A DNA stretch of 64,000 nucleotides from Alloacidobacterium dinghuense (lineage in GTDB: Bacteria > Acidobacteriota > Terriglobia > Terriglobales > Acidobacteriaceae). The stretch's first letter is position 1; each line of letters begins with the position of its first letter. The notes beneath the pieces are model-generated. The model did not search any database, was not told the DNA's origin, and was given only the letters and a program-made list of their open reading frames with translations. Below are positions 18,735 through 27,368 of this stretch, piece by piece. The position numbers were made by a program, and so were the translations under genes. The stretch is from assembly GCF_014274465.1 (NCBI RefSeq), contig NZ_CP060394.1:3596001-3660000 (forward strand), given 5' to 3'.

Positions 18735-18771
18735 ATGATGGCCGTCATACATATGATATGATGAGCATCAT
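18735..18771. promoter_or_regulatory. Two dyads in the SDR/TetR divergent promoter
   Basis: ATGA-6-TCAT lies at 18735-18748 and the perfect dyad ATGATG-AG-CATCAT at 18758-18771. Both fall between the divergent starts and share an ATGAT core. This is where a TetR repressor would bind to control both genes. Seen directly; the regulator assignment is inference. Confidence 0.6.
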
Positions 18772-18789
18772 AGATGGAGGATGCAGGAA

Positions 18790-19320
18790 ATGCGGTACCC
18801 CGCCAAAGAGACCGCCGCAAAACATGACCGGATTGTGAAGGAGGCATCGCGCCTCTTTCGAGAACGGGGATTTGAGAACGTGACCGTGGGCGAAGTAATG
18901 AAGGCCGCTGGCCTTACTCATGGCGCCTTCTATGCCCATTTCGCGTCGAAACAAGAACTCGAGAAGGATGCCGTTGCCTACGGACAGAATGTTTCGGCTG
19001 GGCGCGAACGGAGCTACGGCGCGACGAAAAAGGGCCGGAAAGCGTATGCGGATCGCTATCTGAGCCCTCGGCATCGCGATAATCCAGGCGACGGCTGCAC
19101 CATGGCCGCACTGGCGCAGGAAGTGGCCCGCTCAGCGCCCGAACTCAAAGCAGCCTTTGAGCGGGGATTCGAGGACATTCTCTCCGCCGCCGGGGGCGAC
19201 CGTAAGGAAGCCATCTTTCAGGCAGCCGCGTTGATCGGCGGCGTCGTACTGGCTCGCGCCGTCCAGGATCCGCGGCTTTCGGATGAGATTCTTCAGAGTG
19301 TGCGACAGAAGGTCAGCTGA
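18790..19320 (+). CDS. TetR/AcrR-family transcriptional regulator
   Basis: The N-terminus is a TetR DNA-binding domain: HDRIVKEASRLFRERGF, then VTVGEVMKAAGLTHGAFYAH and FASKQEL. The C-terminal ligand domain has the YLSPRHRDNPGDGCTMAALA segment seen in a common subgroup that controls neighbouring dehydrogenases. GGAGG at 18776-18780 fits ATG 18790 at a normal 9-base distance. The ATG at 18781 would touch the ribosome-binding site, so it is not used here. It is divergent to the SDR gene and probably autoregulated. Confidence 0.9.
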   Translation: MRYPAKETAAKHDRIVKEASRLFRERGFENVTVGEVMKAAGLTHGAFYAHFASKQELEKDAVAYGQNVSAGRERSYGATKKGRKAYADRYLSPRHRDNPGDGCTMAALAQEVARSAPELKAAFERGFEDILSAAGGDRKEAIFQAAALIGGVVLARAVQDPRLSDEILQSVRQKVS

Positions 19321-19484
19321 CGATTGTCAATTGACGACAACACGGCTTAGCATGTTTCCAGAACCGCGCTCGCTCGAAAAACGAGTTGGCGATTATGCAC
19401 TCATTGAGATTGAGCTTTAGTAAACATAAGCGCGTTTGTGAGGACTCATCCTCGTTTGCGAAAAGACGAGAGCGCCTATTACAG

Positions 19485-20093
19485 TCATCGCGCTTTCACC
19501 ACCTGTGCCGTTACATCTCTTGGGAAATTGAAGAGCTCGACGAGCGCCCTTACGCGCTCTTTCTGACGGCTGGGCGGGAATCGCTTGGTTCTTGTTAGCT
19601 CAGCGATACCATGGAGGCTCGCCCAAAACAGTTCCGATAGAACCTCTGGCTTCGAGCTCTGCCCCTGAAACAACTCCAGGAGCTGGGAAAACGCGAAACG
19701 CAGCTTCGGAGGAGTAGCCGGATCATCGAAGGGTACGCTCAGGCTGAGCGAAAACATCACTTCATACAGTGCGGGTGAAGACGCGGCGAACTCCAGATAC
19801 GCAGCCGCGACCGATTCGACCGTATTTCCACGCTTAACCCGCTTCCGTGCCTTCTCCAAAGCCAGGCCTATCTCCTGGAAACCCTCAATAGCAACCGCGG
19901 CGAGAATCCCTTCGCGGCTTCCAAAATGAGCATACAAAACGGGTTGGCTGTAGGAAACTTCGTCGGATAGCCGCCGAACGGTTACGTTGGGCCACCCTTC
20001 AAGCTCCGCGATTCGTCGGGCGGCACTGATAATCTGTGCCCGGCGGGCCTGCCTATCACGCTGTTTTCGTTCTGCAATTCGGTTCGTTGCCAT
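19485..20093 (-). CDS. TetR-family regulator with WHG-like C-terminal domain
   Basis: The 202-residue protein begins with a basic TetR helix-turn-helix region (RRAQIISAARRIAELEGW, NVTVRRLSDEVSYSQPVLY, then AHFGSREGILAAVAIEGF). The C-terminal half (AAYLEFAASSPALYEVMFSL, then LFWASLHGIAELTRTKRFP) matches the WHG ligand domain found in a TetR subfamily. It is divergent from a DUF4267 membrane gene 109 bases away, and the gap holds two nearly identical operator-like repeats. It likely represses itself and that gene. Confidence 0.9.
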   Translation of the reverse strand: MATNRIAERKQRDRQARRAQIISAARRIAELEGWPNVTVRRLSDEVSYSQPVLYAHFGSREGILAAVAIEGFQEIGLALEKARKRVKRGNTVESVAAAYLEFAASSPALYEVMFSLSLSVPFDDPATPPKLRFAFSQLLELFQGQSSKPEVLSELFWASLHGIAELTRTKRFPPSRQKERVRALVELFNFPRDVTAQVVKAR

Positions 20094-20103
20094 TGATAGA
20101 AAG

Positions 20104-20183
20104 TATAGCGCCGCTAGATTTTTTGCGCGGACCGTTGAAACTTTTTCAAATGCCCCGAATCATATATAGCGTTGCTAGATTTT
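20104..20183. promoter_or_regulatory. Paired operator repeats between TetR and DUF4267 genes
   Basis: TATAGCGCCGCTAGATTTT (20104-20122) and TATAGCGTTGCTAGATTTT (20165-20183) differ at only two central bases. Each contains the dyad TAGC-G-N-N-GCTA. One copy sits just before each divergent start (11 bases before the TetR ATG and 19 before the membrane gene ATG). This is a strong candidate TetR operator pair that shuts both genes. Confidence 0.72.
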
Positions 20184-20201
20184 ATAACAAGGAGATGTCT
20201 T

Positions 20202-20582
20202 ATGCACAATGTTATTCCGCTCATCCTGGCGACTCTCATCGCTGTCGGGATCATGGTTATCGGTTGTTTCTACATCGCATCTCCCAAACGAGTCTTAGGA
20301 TCGTTTGGGCTAAAACCGCCTGCAGCCGATGCTGACACTCTTGCCTGGCTACGTCTGAAAGGAATCCGGGACATCGTAGCTGGGTTGGCCGTGTTGACCA
20401 TGATGCTGACTACGGACAGCCGGACGGCAGGCATAGTTCTTCTAGTTTTCGCCATCATCCCTTTTGGCGACATGTCCAACATTTTGGCGTCTGGCGGGCG
20501 AAAGGCAACAGCGTTCTCCGTTCATGGCGTGACCTGCGCGGTGATGCTCTTCGTCGGCCTCTTGTTGATCCATGCCATTTGA
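20202..20582 (+). CDS. DUF4267 small membrane protein
   Basis: The 126-residue protein is nearly all membrane helix. There are four hydrophobic stretches, beginning VIPLILATLIAVGIMVIG and ending VHGVTCAVMLFVGLLLIHAI. The central LAWLRLKGIRDIVAGLAVL is the DUF4267 hallmark. AAGGAG seven bases before ATG 20202 picks this start over an earlier in-frame codon. DUF4267 genes are often found next to TetR regulators, as here. No biochemical role is known. An 8-codon duplicate of its 3' end lies at 21236-21270. Confidence 0.85.
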   Translation: MHNVIPLILATLIAVGIMVIGCFYIASPKRVLGSFGLKPPAADADTLAWLRLKGIRDIVAGLAVLTMMLTTDSRTAGIVLLVFAIIPFGDMSNILASGGRKATAFSVHGVTCAVMLFVGLLLIHAI

Positions 20583-20615
20583 GAGAGCTGATCGAGCACT
20601 AGTACAACTTAATCT

Positions 20616-20632
20616 GCTGGAAGTTTTCCAGC
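20616..20632. promoter_or_regulatory. Short perfect hairpin before the DUF1772-like gene
   Basis: GCTGGAA and TTCCAGC pair perfectly over a 3-base loop, 41 bases before ATG 20673. There is no T-tract, so it is more likely an operator or a transcript-stability structure than a terminator. Confidence 0.35.
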
Positions 20633-20672
20633 AAATCGGCGCGCGGCTGCGCCTTAGAAAGGTGGAGGAACT

Positions 20673-21140
20673 ATGAGCCATTGGATGTGGCTGGTGTCTC
20701 TGGTTGGGATTCTAAGCACAGCAGTTGTGTTTGGCACGGACATGTTCTTTTTGACGATCGGCCGTCCCGCTCTCAGATTGGCTTCACCATCTGCCGGAAC
20801 CGAAATCATGGGTTTCTTCCACATGTTCGCCGACGCGCGGATGCCGATCTGGGGCGTCTTGGCGATCTTGTCCAACCTCTTGCTGGTCGTATTCAGCAGG
20901 AGTTGGCAGCGCTGGTTCTATCTCGCATCGCTCCTCATGCTGATTCTATTCGTCATTCTCTACAATCTCTTGTCAAAACCAATCAATCGGATTCAAACCG
21001 AAGCAGCAAAAACCGGGGGAAGACTCGACAACGGTCGAGAGCTACAGGCGTCGTGGGATAGGGTGTTATTGATCCGTGTTCCGCTGCTCATTGTGTCCCT
21101 GCTTGCCCAGTGCCTCGTGTTGCTAGTCGCTTCGGCGTAA
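20673..21140 (+). CDS. DUF1772-like four-helix membrane protein
   Basis: The 155-residue protein has four predicted helices (about 5-25, 60-78, 82-103 and 130-152). Between the third and fourth is a polar stretch, LLSKPINRIQTEAAKTG, followed by a Trp and Arg (SWDRVLLIRVPLL). That pattern resembles DUF1772/anthrone-oxygenase-like proteins. The match is by layout rather than a sharp motif, so it is moderate. GGAGG lies shortly upstream of ATG. It is in line with the DUF4267 gene, 90 bases away, and may share its regulation. Confidence 0.6.
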   Translation: MSHWMWLVSLVGILSTAVVFGTDMFFLTIGRPALRLASPSAGTEIMGFFHMFADARMPIWGVLAILSNLLLVVFSRSWQRWFYLASLLMLILFVILYNLLSKPINRIQTEAAKTGGRLDNGRELQASWDRVLLIRVPLLIVSLLAQCLVLLVASA

Positions 21141-21214
21141 ATGTGGCTGGTGCGCTCCCCTTTGAAGAGTCAGGAGCCATCCGAGGCTTGGACGGAGGCT
21201 TCCATATCGTGCTT

Positions 21215-21270
21215 GTCATTCGGCCTCTTTTGTCATTCGGCCTCTTGTTGGTCTATGCCATTTGAGAGAA
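21215..21270 (+). repeat. Duplicated tail of the DUF4267 gene
   Basis: CGGCCTCTTGTTG-TC-ATGCC and the following bases through the TGA repeat the last 8-9 codons of the DUF4267 gene (20554-20586) with two mismatches, encoding GLLLVYAI instead of GLLLIHAI. Immediately before it, TGTCATTCGGCCTCTT occurs twice in tandem. This is a remnant of a duplicated copy. The rest of the 300-base gap (21141-21442) holds only a 36-codon open frame (21270-21380) with no recognisable product. Confidence 0.6.
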
Positions 21271-21442
21271 ATGCCTCTGACCGATCTTGTCGACCGTGAG
21301 GACCCGATCACGATCAGCCATGCTGGAGATGGCGATCCATTACTCTTCGAAGACGGCATCAACGCTCTCCTCGCCGAATAGGTGAGCGTTCAGCTTATTC
21401 TGCCTCCCAGGTGCGAATTCGTCCCGATGAGTCGGCGCTTGT

Positions 21443-21733
21443 TTACCGATTCATAACGATGAAGGATTTCAACTGGCGATACCAGACCTCGAACGCAATC
21501 TCAATTCTGGTTGGATCGGCGCTGTCCGGTTGCACAGAGGTGACCTTGCCCACCGTGATTCCTCCGAAGAGAACAGGGGCACCCGGCTCCATTCCGGGAG
21601 CATTTCGCAAGTAGGTCCTGTAGTGAACATGGGCGCCGTTGAATTTCGCGTAGCTCACGTAGTAGATGGTCCCGCACAAAACCGCAGCGCAGAGCACGAC
21701 GAATGCCCCGACTTTGATTTCGATGTCCTTCAT
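21443..21733 (-). pseudogene. mlaD: MlaD-like MCE-domain protein, 3' truncated
   Basis: The frame begins MKDIEIKVGAFVVLCAAVLC, the N-terminal membrane anchor of MlaD-type proteins. It then gives most of an MCE domain (GAHVHYRTYLRNAPGMEPGA, VLFGGITVGKVTSV). At about residue 83 it departs from the family (EVWYRQLKSF) and stops. Intact members are 150-350 residues and need the rest of the MCE domain for hexamer formation and lipid passage. It overlaps the ATPase gene by four bases, so it is the last gene of the operon, cut by a deletion. Confidence 0.8.
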
Positions 21734-22539
21734 TGTTGTTCATCCTCGATTCCCGCAAGTTCGCGAAAGCGGCGTTGCACCGATTCGCTATCCGCGATGC
21801 GATCGGGTACCCGGTCCAGGAACTGCCGGATTCGCGGGTCGGTACTGGCCGTAAAAGACTCTTTGCTCTCGACCGCGATCAGAGAGCCCTTGTAGAGCAT
21901 GGCCAGCCGATCAGCAATCCGGAGCGCGCTCGCCATCTCGTGCGTCACGATCAGAATCGTCATGTGGAATGCCCGATTCAGAAAAAGGATCAGTTCATCG
22001 AGTTCCGCTGCGACGATCGGATCGAGCCCGGCCGACGGCTCGTCAAAAACGACGATCTCCGGGTCGAGCGCCGTCGCCCGCGCCACGGCCGCCCGCTTCT
22101 TCATTCCGCCGGACAATTCCTGTGGCAGCAGCTTGCACGCCTCGCCCAGTCCTACAGAAGCGAGTTTGATGTAGGTCATGATCTCGATCACTGGATCAGC
22201 CAGCGTGGTCAGCTCACGTAGGGGTAATTCCACGTTTTCCGCGACCGACATTGAACTGAACAACGCGGAGCCCTGAAAAGCTACCCCCATCCCTCGTCGG
22301 ATGGCTTTCAACTCTGCGGGCGAGCAGCGGTTGATATCCATACCCCGAACAAGAATCGTGCCCGACTGTGGATGCTCGAGCCCAATGATGTGCCGAAGCA
22401 TCGTACTCTTCCCTGAGCCGCTGCCGCCAAGCAACGCGAGGACCTCGCCACGCTGGATGTCAAGGTCCACTCCGTTCAACACGCGATGATCTCCATAAGA
22501 GACGGTTAGGCCACGCACAGAGATAATCGGAGTGGTCAT
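21730..22539 (-). CDS. mlaF: Mla-type ABC transporter ATP-binding protein
   Basis: This ATPase drives phospholipid or related hydrophobic transport between the membranes. It has Walker A GGSGSGKST (38-46), Q-loop near FQGSALFSSMSVAENV, signature LSGGMKKR (142-149), Walker B IVVFDEP (162-168) followed by SAGLDP, and a switch His in IVTHEM. The SGGMKKR variant is typical of MlaF. ATG 22539 is two bases after the permease stop. A longer in-frame opening to 22836 only overlaps the permease and is not used. The gene itself is intact although both partners, mlaE and mlaD, are damaged. Confidence 0.92.
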   Translation of the reverse strand: MTTPIISVRGLTVSYGDHRVLNGVDLDIQRGEVLALLGGSGSGKSTMLRHIIGLEHPQSGTILVRGMDINRCSPAELKAIRRGMGVAFQGSALFSSMSVAENVELPLRELTTLADPVIEIMTYIKLASVGLGEACKLLPQELSGGMKKRAAVARATALDPEIVVFDEPSAGLDPIVAAELDELILFLNRAFHMTILIVTHEMASALRIADRLAMLYKGSLIAVESKESFTASTDPRIRQFLDRVPDRIADSESVQRRFRELAGIEDEQQ

Positions 22540-22541
22540 CT

Positions 22542-23340
22542 CTAACTCCGATCCAGCATGTAGAACAGCGTAGTGATAAATAGGTCGGCGAAGATCACCA
22601 GGAAGGTAGACCGAACGACGGCCAAAGTCGCCGCCCGGCCGACTGCTTCCGGTCCGCCCTTCACGCGGAAACCCTCCAGGCATCCCACATGCACGATGAT
22701 GGTGGCGAAGACCAGGCTCTTCATCATCCCCATGAAGACGTCGTGAAGGAGAATCGCTTCCGCCGCATATCTCAAAAGATCGGGAGCGTGATGTTCTGGC
22801 TGAGGAACATGAAACCGGCTCCAGCCAGCATGGCAAAGGCGCTGCTCATGACTGTCAGGCAAGGCACCGCGATCATCGCACCGAGATACTTCGGAGCCAG
22901 CACCAATTCCACTGGATCGATGGCCATTGTGCGCAGCGCGTCGATCTCCTCAGTTACCACCATCGTGCCGATCTCGGCAGAGAAGGCAGATCCCGAGCGG
23001 CCGCTGACTACAATTGCCGTGAGTAGAGGGCCAAGTTCGCGCGTGAACGCGACCACGACGATATCGACGACCAGTTGTACCGCTCCGTAACGCTTCAACT
23101 CGGAGGCGCTCTGAATCGCAAGGATGAATCCTCGCAGGCTGAGACGATGGCCACCATTGGCAGGGCTTCCACACCAATCGCATACATCTGCCTGAGCGCA
23201 GCGCGCCAGCGTCCCCGCTTCCCGAATATCGGTAGTATGCGCGGCAGCACGCTGATACCCGACCAGAACTGGGCCGTCAATCCGCCGATATAAGCCAACT
23301 GCTGGATCGTTCCTGCGCCGATGGCCTTAAGCGCCTTCAT
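22542..23340 (-). pseudogene. mlaE: MlaE-type permease with two frameshifts
   Basis: Three frames make one MlaE permease. The first (ATG 23340, overlapping the STAS stop by four bases) gives LPRILPIFGKRGRWRAAL, then YAIGVEALPMVAIVSA. After a shift near 23138 the second reads LRGFILAIQSASELKRYG, then TRELGPLLTAIVVSGRSGSA and EEIDALRTMAIDP. A T-run near 22777, short by one T, shifts to the third: LRYAAEAILLHDVFMGMMKS, HVGCLEGFRVKGG, ending FMLDRS-like. Both breaks are one base, so this may be recent decay or sequence error. Fixing them gives about 266 residues, the normal size. Confidence 0.88.
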
Positions 23341-23627
23341 GGCTTCGCGTCCTCCTCAATCGGGAACACGCGATCGAGATCACTGACCCTCAACAGATAT
23401 CGTGGCTGCTCCTGAACGCCTCGCAGGAGGAGTTCAGTATTCTGCTGGCGAGCCAGCCTCATCGCTTCTATAAGGGTCGCAAGCCCGGACGTGTCCATGT
23501 AGTCGACCTGAGTAAGATCAATGGTGAGGGCGTCCGGCTTTGAGCGCAGTGCGTCGGCGAGCCTGTCCCGCATCCTGCTGGATGTGTCGATTGCAACCCG
23601 TCCTGAAATCGAAACGATCTCACCCAT
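23337..23627 (-). CDS. mlaB: STAS-domain protein (MlaB-like)
   Basis: The 96-residue protein is a single STAS domain (SISGRVAIDTSSRMRDRLAD, then ALTIDLTQVDYMDTSGLATL and VQEQPRYLLRVSDLDRVFP). MDTSGLATL is the phosphorylatable or anti-sigma-antagonist type loop. In Mla systems such a subunit binds the ATPase and supports transporter assembly. It is first in the operon and overlaps mlaE by ATGA. A stand-alone anti-sigma antagonist is possible but less likely given the neighbours. Confidence 0.85.
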   Translation of the reverse strand: MGEIVSISGRVAIDTSSRMRDRLADALRSKPDALTIDLTQVDYMDTSGLATLIEAMRLARQQNTELLLRGVQEQPRYLLRVSDLDRVFPIEEDAKP

Positions 23628-24858
23628 GTCCCTCTCTCCTGTCCTGTCTCATTTCGTAATGGCAAACAAATTCGAAGCCTGCGTTTGCATGGAATCGTGC
23701 AAGCCAGTGGCCAATGCTGTTGTCGGAGCAAGCCCAGCGAGATCGGCACAGTAAATCGAAAGCACTCGGTGCCCGAGCTCGGCTACCGATGCTAGCTGGC
23801 TGGCAATTACTCACAATTTGACATTTGGTCCCGAAGAAATCCCCGCCAGCTGACGTATGCAATGAAGTCAAGGACCTGTCGGCAAACCACAGACAAATCA
23901 TTCAGGCCCGGCGCACATGCTGGGTTGAGCGTGGCTTTCCGGCCTGGACTGAAGGCAAGATCAGCGATCACTGGGGAGTTGCAACCTATTCTCGCTCGCG
24001 CAGCAGTTGAGGCTTATTCCAGCACTGAGAAAGAGATAACCGATACACAGACAGACACATTACGCGCTCGCTTGGGAGATTCAGTGGCTCGATCCGAAAC
24101 GCGCCGGCAGCACGGGACTGTGGGTTAGGTATGGGCCACAAAAGCAGAGAAGAGGGGACCTTGTGACGATTGGAATCATTTGAACTGGAAGGATCGGCAG
24201 TCGCTATTCAGGCCTTGAAGGCGGGCAACTCGGTTTCGATCAACAAATAGCCAGGAGGTCGCGGGTTCGGAGCGAAGCACCAAACCTCCGCTCCCGTCGA
24301 TGTCGTCGCGATTGCTAACGACTTGGGCGTTAAATGTCTGGAAAATGTCGTTGTCCTGTTCGGTCTCAGGTAAGATTTTCGGGATCCGCTAGAAATACGT
24401 TCATTACAGCATCTTCGCTGGGGTGAACGTAGCGCGCGGAAATGGCAATTGAGGAAACTGGGCCTCCTGCGAACAACCCCCACTCTAACTCGACTGAATT
24501 TTCGCACCAATACCCGCGTGCGAGTAATGATTTGGATTGCTTGGGAATGCATTGTCAAGGCCTTGGCGCTCCGAGGTTGCCCGTTCGGTTAAACCTGCGA
24601 TCATCGCACCCTGTCGAGGTCACTTATTTTTGTCAGTGACGGCATCACAGGTGCAAGCTCTACGGCTTCGCATCGACACGTTGGAGTCTCTTCGCAGCGG
24701 TAGTGGAGACACACCCCTCCCCAGTGTGCCAAATCATCCCTTCTCTGCTTGGTCGCGTGAATTTTTAGAGCAAGAGCTTGAACGCCTCTCATCGCCTGGT
24801 ATGGACGCGTTGAACACGGCACTGGATGTTTGCTCAACGCGACTTCATCTGGCCAATT
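23628..24858. other. Large stretch without a recognisable gene
   Basis: About 1.2 kb in which no frame shows a known family. The longest open frames (24208-24558 minus, 24537-24932 plus) are Arg-rich or overlap the flanking gene and lack good start signals. The promoter for the mla operon should be near 23640-23720. No terminator hairpin was recognised. Confidence 0.4.
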
Positions 24859-26307
24859 CTAGGGAATGCCGGAAATGTTGTGCAGTTTTATTGAAACCGC
24901 GTTTGCCACCACGGCATCGCCGTGCTTGTTGAGATGCGTGGGGCTGAGCTCCGTCACTGAACTGCCAGCCGAATGGCCGGAAACGATGCCACCGAAACCG
25001 CGAATGCACTCAGTTACGGTCGACCCACTTACGCGGCTGACATAGATGCTCTCGTTCTCCACCGTGAGTACGAAACCTTTCTGCAACGTTCCGGCTGCCA
25101 TATTGACCGTGAACAATTGGTCGGCAGGTCCGATATCGCCCGAGAGCGTTCCAATCCCTTCGATCGATCGGAGCGAGGAAGGAATGATATCGTACCGAAA
25201 ATCGGAGACATCAATCGGCGATGAAGGATCATACGAATTCACGAGGATGGAGCGAACGTCCAGGTAGTGAATCCCGTAGGCGACCGCCAAGTCATTGTTC
25301 AACTCGAGCAACTGCGAATAGTGTGCTTGTCCGGGCATTTCCGTTGGGGTAGCCTCATTGGCTACCGACAACACCAAGTAATTCATTCCGGAGGGGAGCG
25401 TACCAACCTGGGCTGCAATGTCAGACAAAATCTGAGAAATTCCCCAAGGTCCGTAGGGAGTCTTAAAAATGTTATTCCGACCTTCCCAGAGTATGGCAGT
25501 GTAGCCCCTAAACAAGTTGTATGGCGTATAGGGTTGAGGGCCTGAAGCACTCACCGGAGAATTGCCGGGTGATAGTCTGCTAAAGGTGAAGGTGCCTCAG
25601 GGGAGCGGAGCCGACAAAGTGACTTTGCCGACAACGCCAGCGATAGATCCGTAAGTCGCTCCTGTGACACTTGTGAGGGGCTCATACCCAAGTGGAAAGG
25701 ATATTGTAACGTCGTCAGCACCATAGGCCGGGATTTGGGAACCAGTCACAGTAGCCGAGGTCGGAACTCCTCCTTGCCGCACTCCGATTTGGGTGGAGGT
25801 CTGTCCGCCTATACCTTCATCGACCACCTTTCCCGTCGTATATGCCTGCAAAAGCGGCGGATACTCCCCAACGTCCACAACGCCTGCGCCGCCCGCTGTC
25901 ATCGAATCTCCCCAGCACACAATATTGAAGGGAAGCATCCCGCTACTGCCGGATGAACTTGATATGACATAGGTTGCCGTCGCGACAGTACTTGATCTCC
26001 CGTCTGATCCAACCGCAATGGCTTCGAGTGTCGCTGAAGTGGCTATTTTGACTGGTTGAGTGTAAAGAGTGGATGACGTGGTCGGGGTCTTTCCATCCAC
26101 GGTGTAGTAGATCTCTGCGCCCGGATTCGCAGTGATTGTTACAACCTGGGCCGAACTGAAGCTTCCCCCATCTGGCGAGAACAAGGGCACGGCCGTGGGA
26201 ATAGTGACTACCCCGTCGCCACATCCGAGGATGACGCTGAGCAATCCGGTGAAGAACGTGAAAGTGGCGTATCGAGTAGTTCGAGAGTAGTGGTCTTTTG
26301 GAATCAC
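24859..26307 (-). pseudogene. Secreted SGNH hydrolase with chitobiase-type domain, interrupted by an in-frame TGA
   Basis: The first part carries a lipoprotein-like leader with a Cys (LSVILGCGDG), a chitobiase/hexosaminidase C-terminal-type domain (PLFSPDGGSFSSAQVVTITA, then EIYYTVDGKTPTTSS), and SGNH block I with the nucleophile in CWGDSMTAG. At 25597-25599 a TGA interrupts the frame (APLP-stop-GTFTFSRL). The same frame continues for another 246 codons, with VLSVANEA and a late SPTHLNKHGDAVV that resembles block V. Block V normally has Asp three residues before His; here that place is Ser, so the triad may be lost. One nonsense change explains the break. Confidence 0.78.
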
Positions 26308-26859
26308 AAGGCTTGCATTCGGCGTCTGTTCAGCCCCAACAATCTCTACGATGCCGTCTGATGGAAGAAAACTTAATGCATGACCGAAAGATAGCCTCCG
26401 AAACTCAGTTGAAGAGGAGAAGGCAGACGCAGAGGTTTATTCAGTTGTGACGGAAATTGTCTCTGTCGAACCGAAACATCGCAGCCGCCCCCAATCCTGA
26501 ATCCATCAATCAGAAATCTCTTAATCAGAAATCATGTAATCACACAATCACGCAATCTACCAATCAGGTTGGCCAGCACACGGATGACACTGGCAACGGC
26601 CTACAAGATTCGCCTGAGCTGGGCGAAGGTGACTCACACACACAAGCAAACCCAAAGGTGCGGGAATTTTCGGATCCCGCCTAGGCCAGCCAAAGGGGTT
26701 GAAAAACCTCGATTTCGCTATTGATTTCGATTACATCAGCGGAGGGAAGGTCGGTGGCTCAAGTCCACCCCCGCAACCATTTAGTTATTGATTCTAGAGC
26801 CTTTAGAAAAGGCCGCGATCTGTGGAGTCCCAATTGTCTCTGGTCTCCCCTTCATCGGC
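26308..26859. other. Intergenic region with AATCA-type short repeats
   Basis: No gene is seen. At 26500-26567 the pentamer AATCA or its near copies occur about eight times. This includes the 11-mer AATCAGAAATC twice, 15 bases apart (26508-26518 and 26523-26533). The tract lies beside an integrase remnant and could be simple-sequence DNA or old protein-binding arm sites. Confidence 0.45.
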
Positions 26860-27368
26860 ATCATCTATTGCCCCGATTGCGGGCCCCCAGTGGTCGACGA
26901 TCCGGAAGCAATCGCTTCGTCGGCGGAGAATTCATCGAAACCTTGTTCCGAAAAACGTCTGGCGAAGGTATGCCACCCAAAGACGCGAGACATCCAGTTT
27001 TGAAGCAAGGGGTTTTAGGTACCGGCGCATCAAAATTCCCGCGTGATCGGCCGACCCTTAACAACGCTTGGAAACATCCATCCTCCTCTGAATATGGCAC
27101 CGCCTGCTGCCATCAAACAAAAACCAAGGAAATCTTCGCTCAGAGGAATGACATCTCGCGATGCTTGGCTTTTCGCATCAGCGACTACACCGTCGAGTGC
27201 CAACCGTCTGATCGAAAGAGTTCTGGTTGTAGGGTCGAGGTCCTCCCACATCAAGCTGAGCACCTCAACCGGGCGCTTTCTCGATCGTGGTATTTCACGA
27301 TAAGGGCAACGAGGAAAAGCTCTTCGATCGCCTGGATTATGATTTACGCCAGTTGATTTCATCCACAT
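26860..27368 (-). pseudogene. Tyrosine recombinase (integrase) C-terminal remnant
   Basis: On the minus strand, RPVEVLSLMWEDLDPTTRTL, then RRLALDGVVADAKSQASRD match the central catalytic region of phage-type integrases (the first catalytic Arg region and the following strands). Further on, after frame loss, GWHTFARRFSEQ preserves the HXXR-like motif and FDEFSADEA follows. The final Tyr region is not recognised. The 5' half is missing because the sequence joins a TonB-receptor fragment at about 27367. It marks the edge of a lost integrated element. Confidence 0.72.

Noticed and set aside
22539-22836. Longer N-terminus for the mlaF ATPase
   Set aside because: The extra 99 residues only read through the permease in another frame. 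The conserved ATPase starts at 22539.
26500-26567. CRISPR array
   Set aside because: The AATCA units are too short and unevenly spaced, with no repeat-spacer pattern.
26721-27356. Plus-strand open frame of 211 codons
   Set aside because: It lies opposite an integrase remnant whose motifs are on the minus strand; no plus-strand family or start signal is seen.
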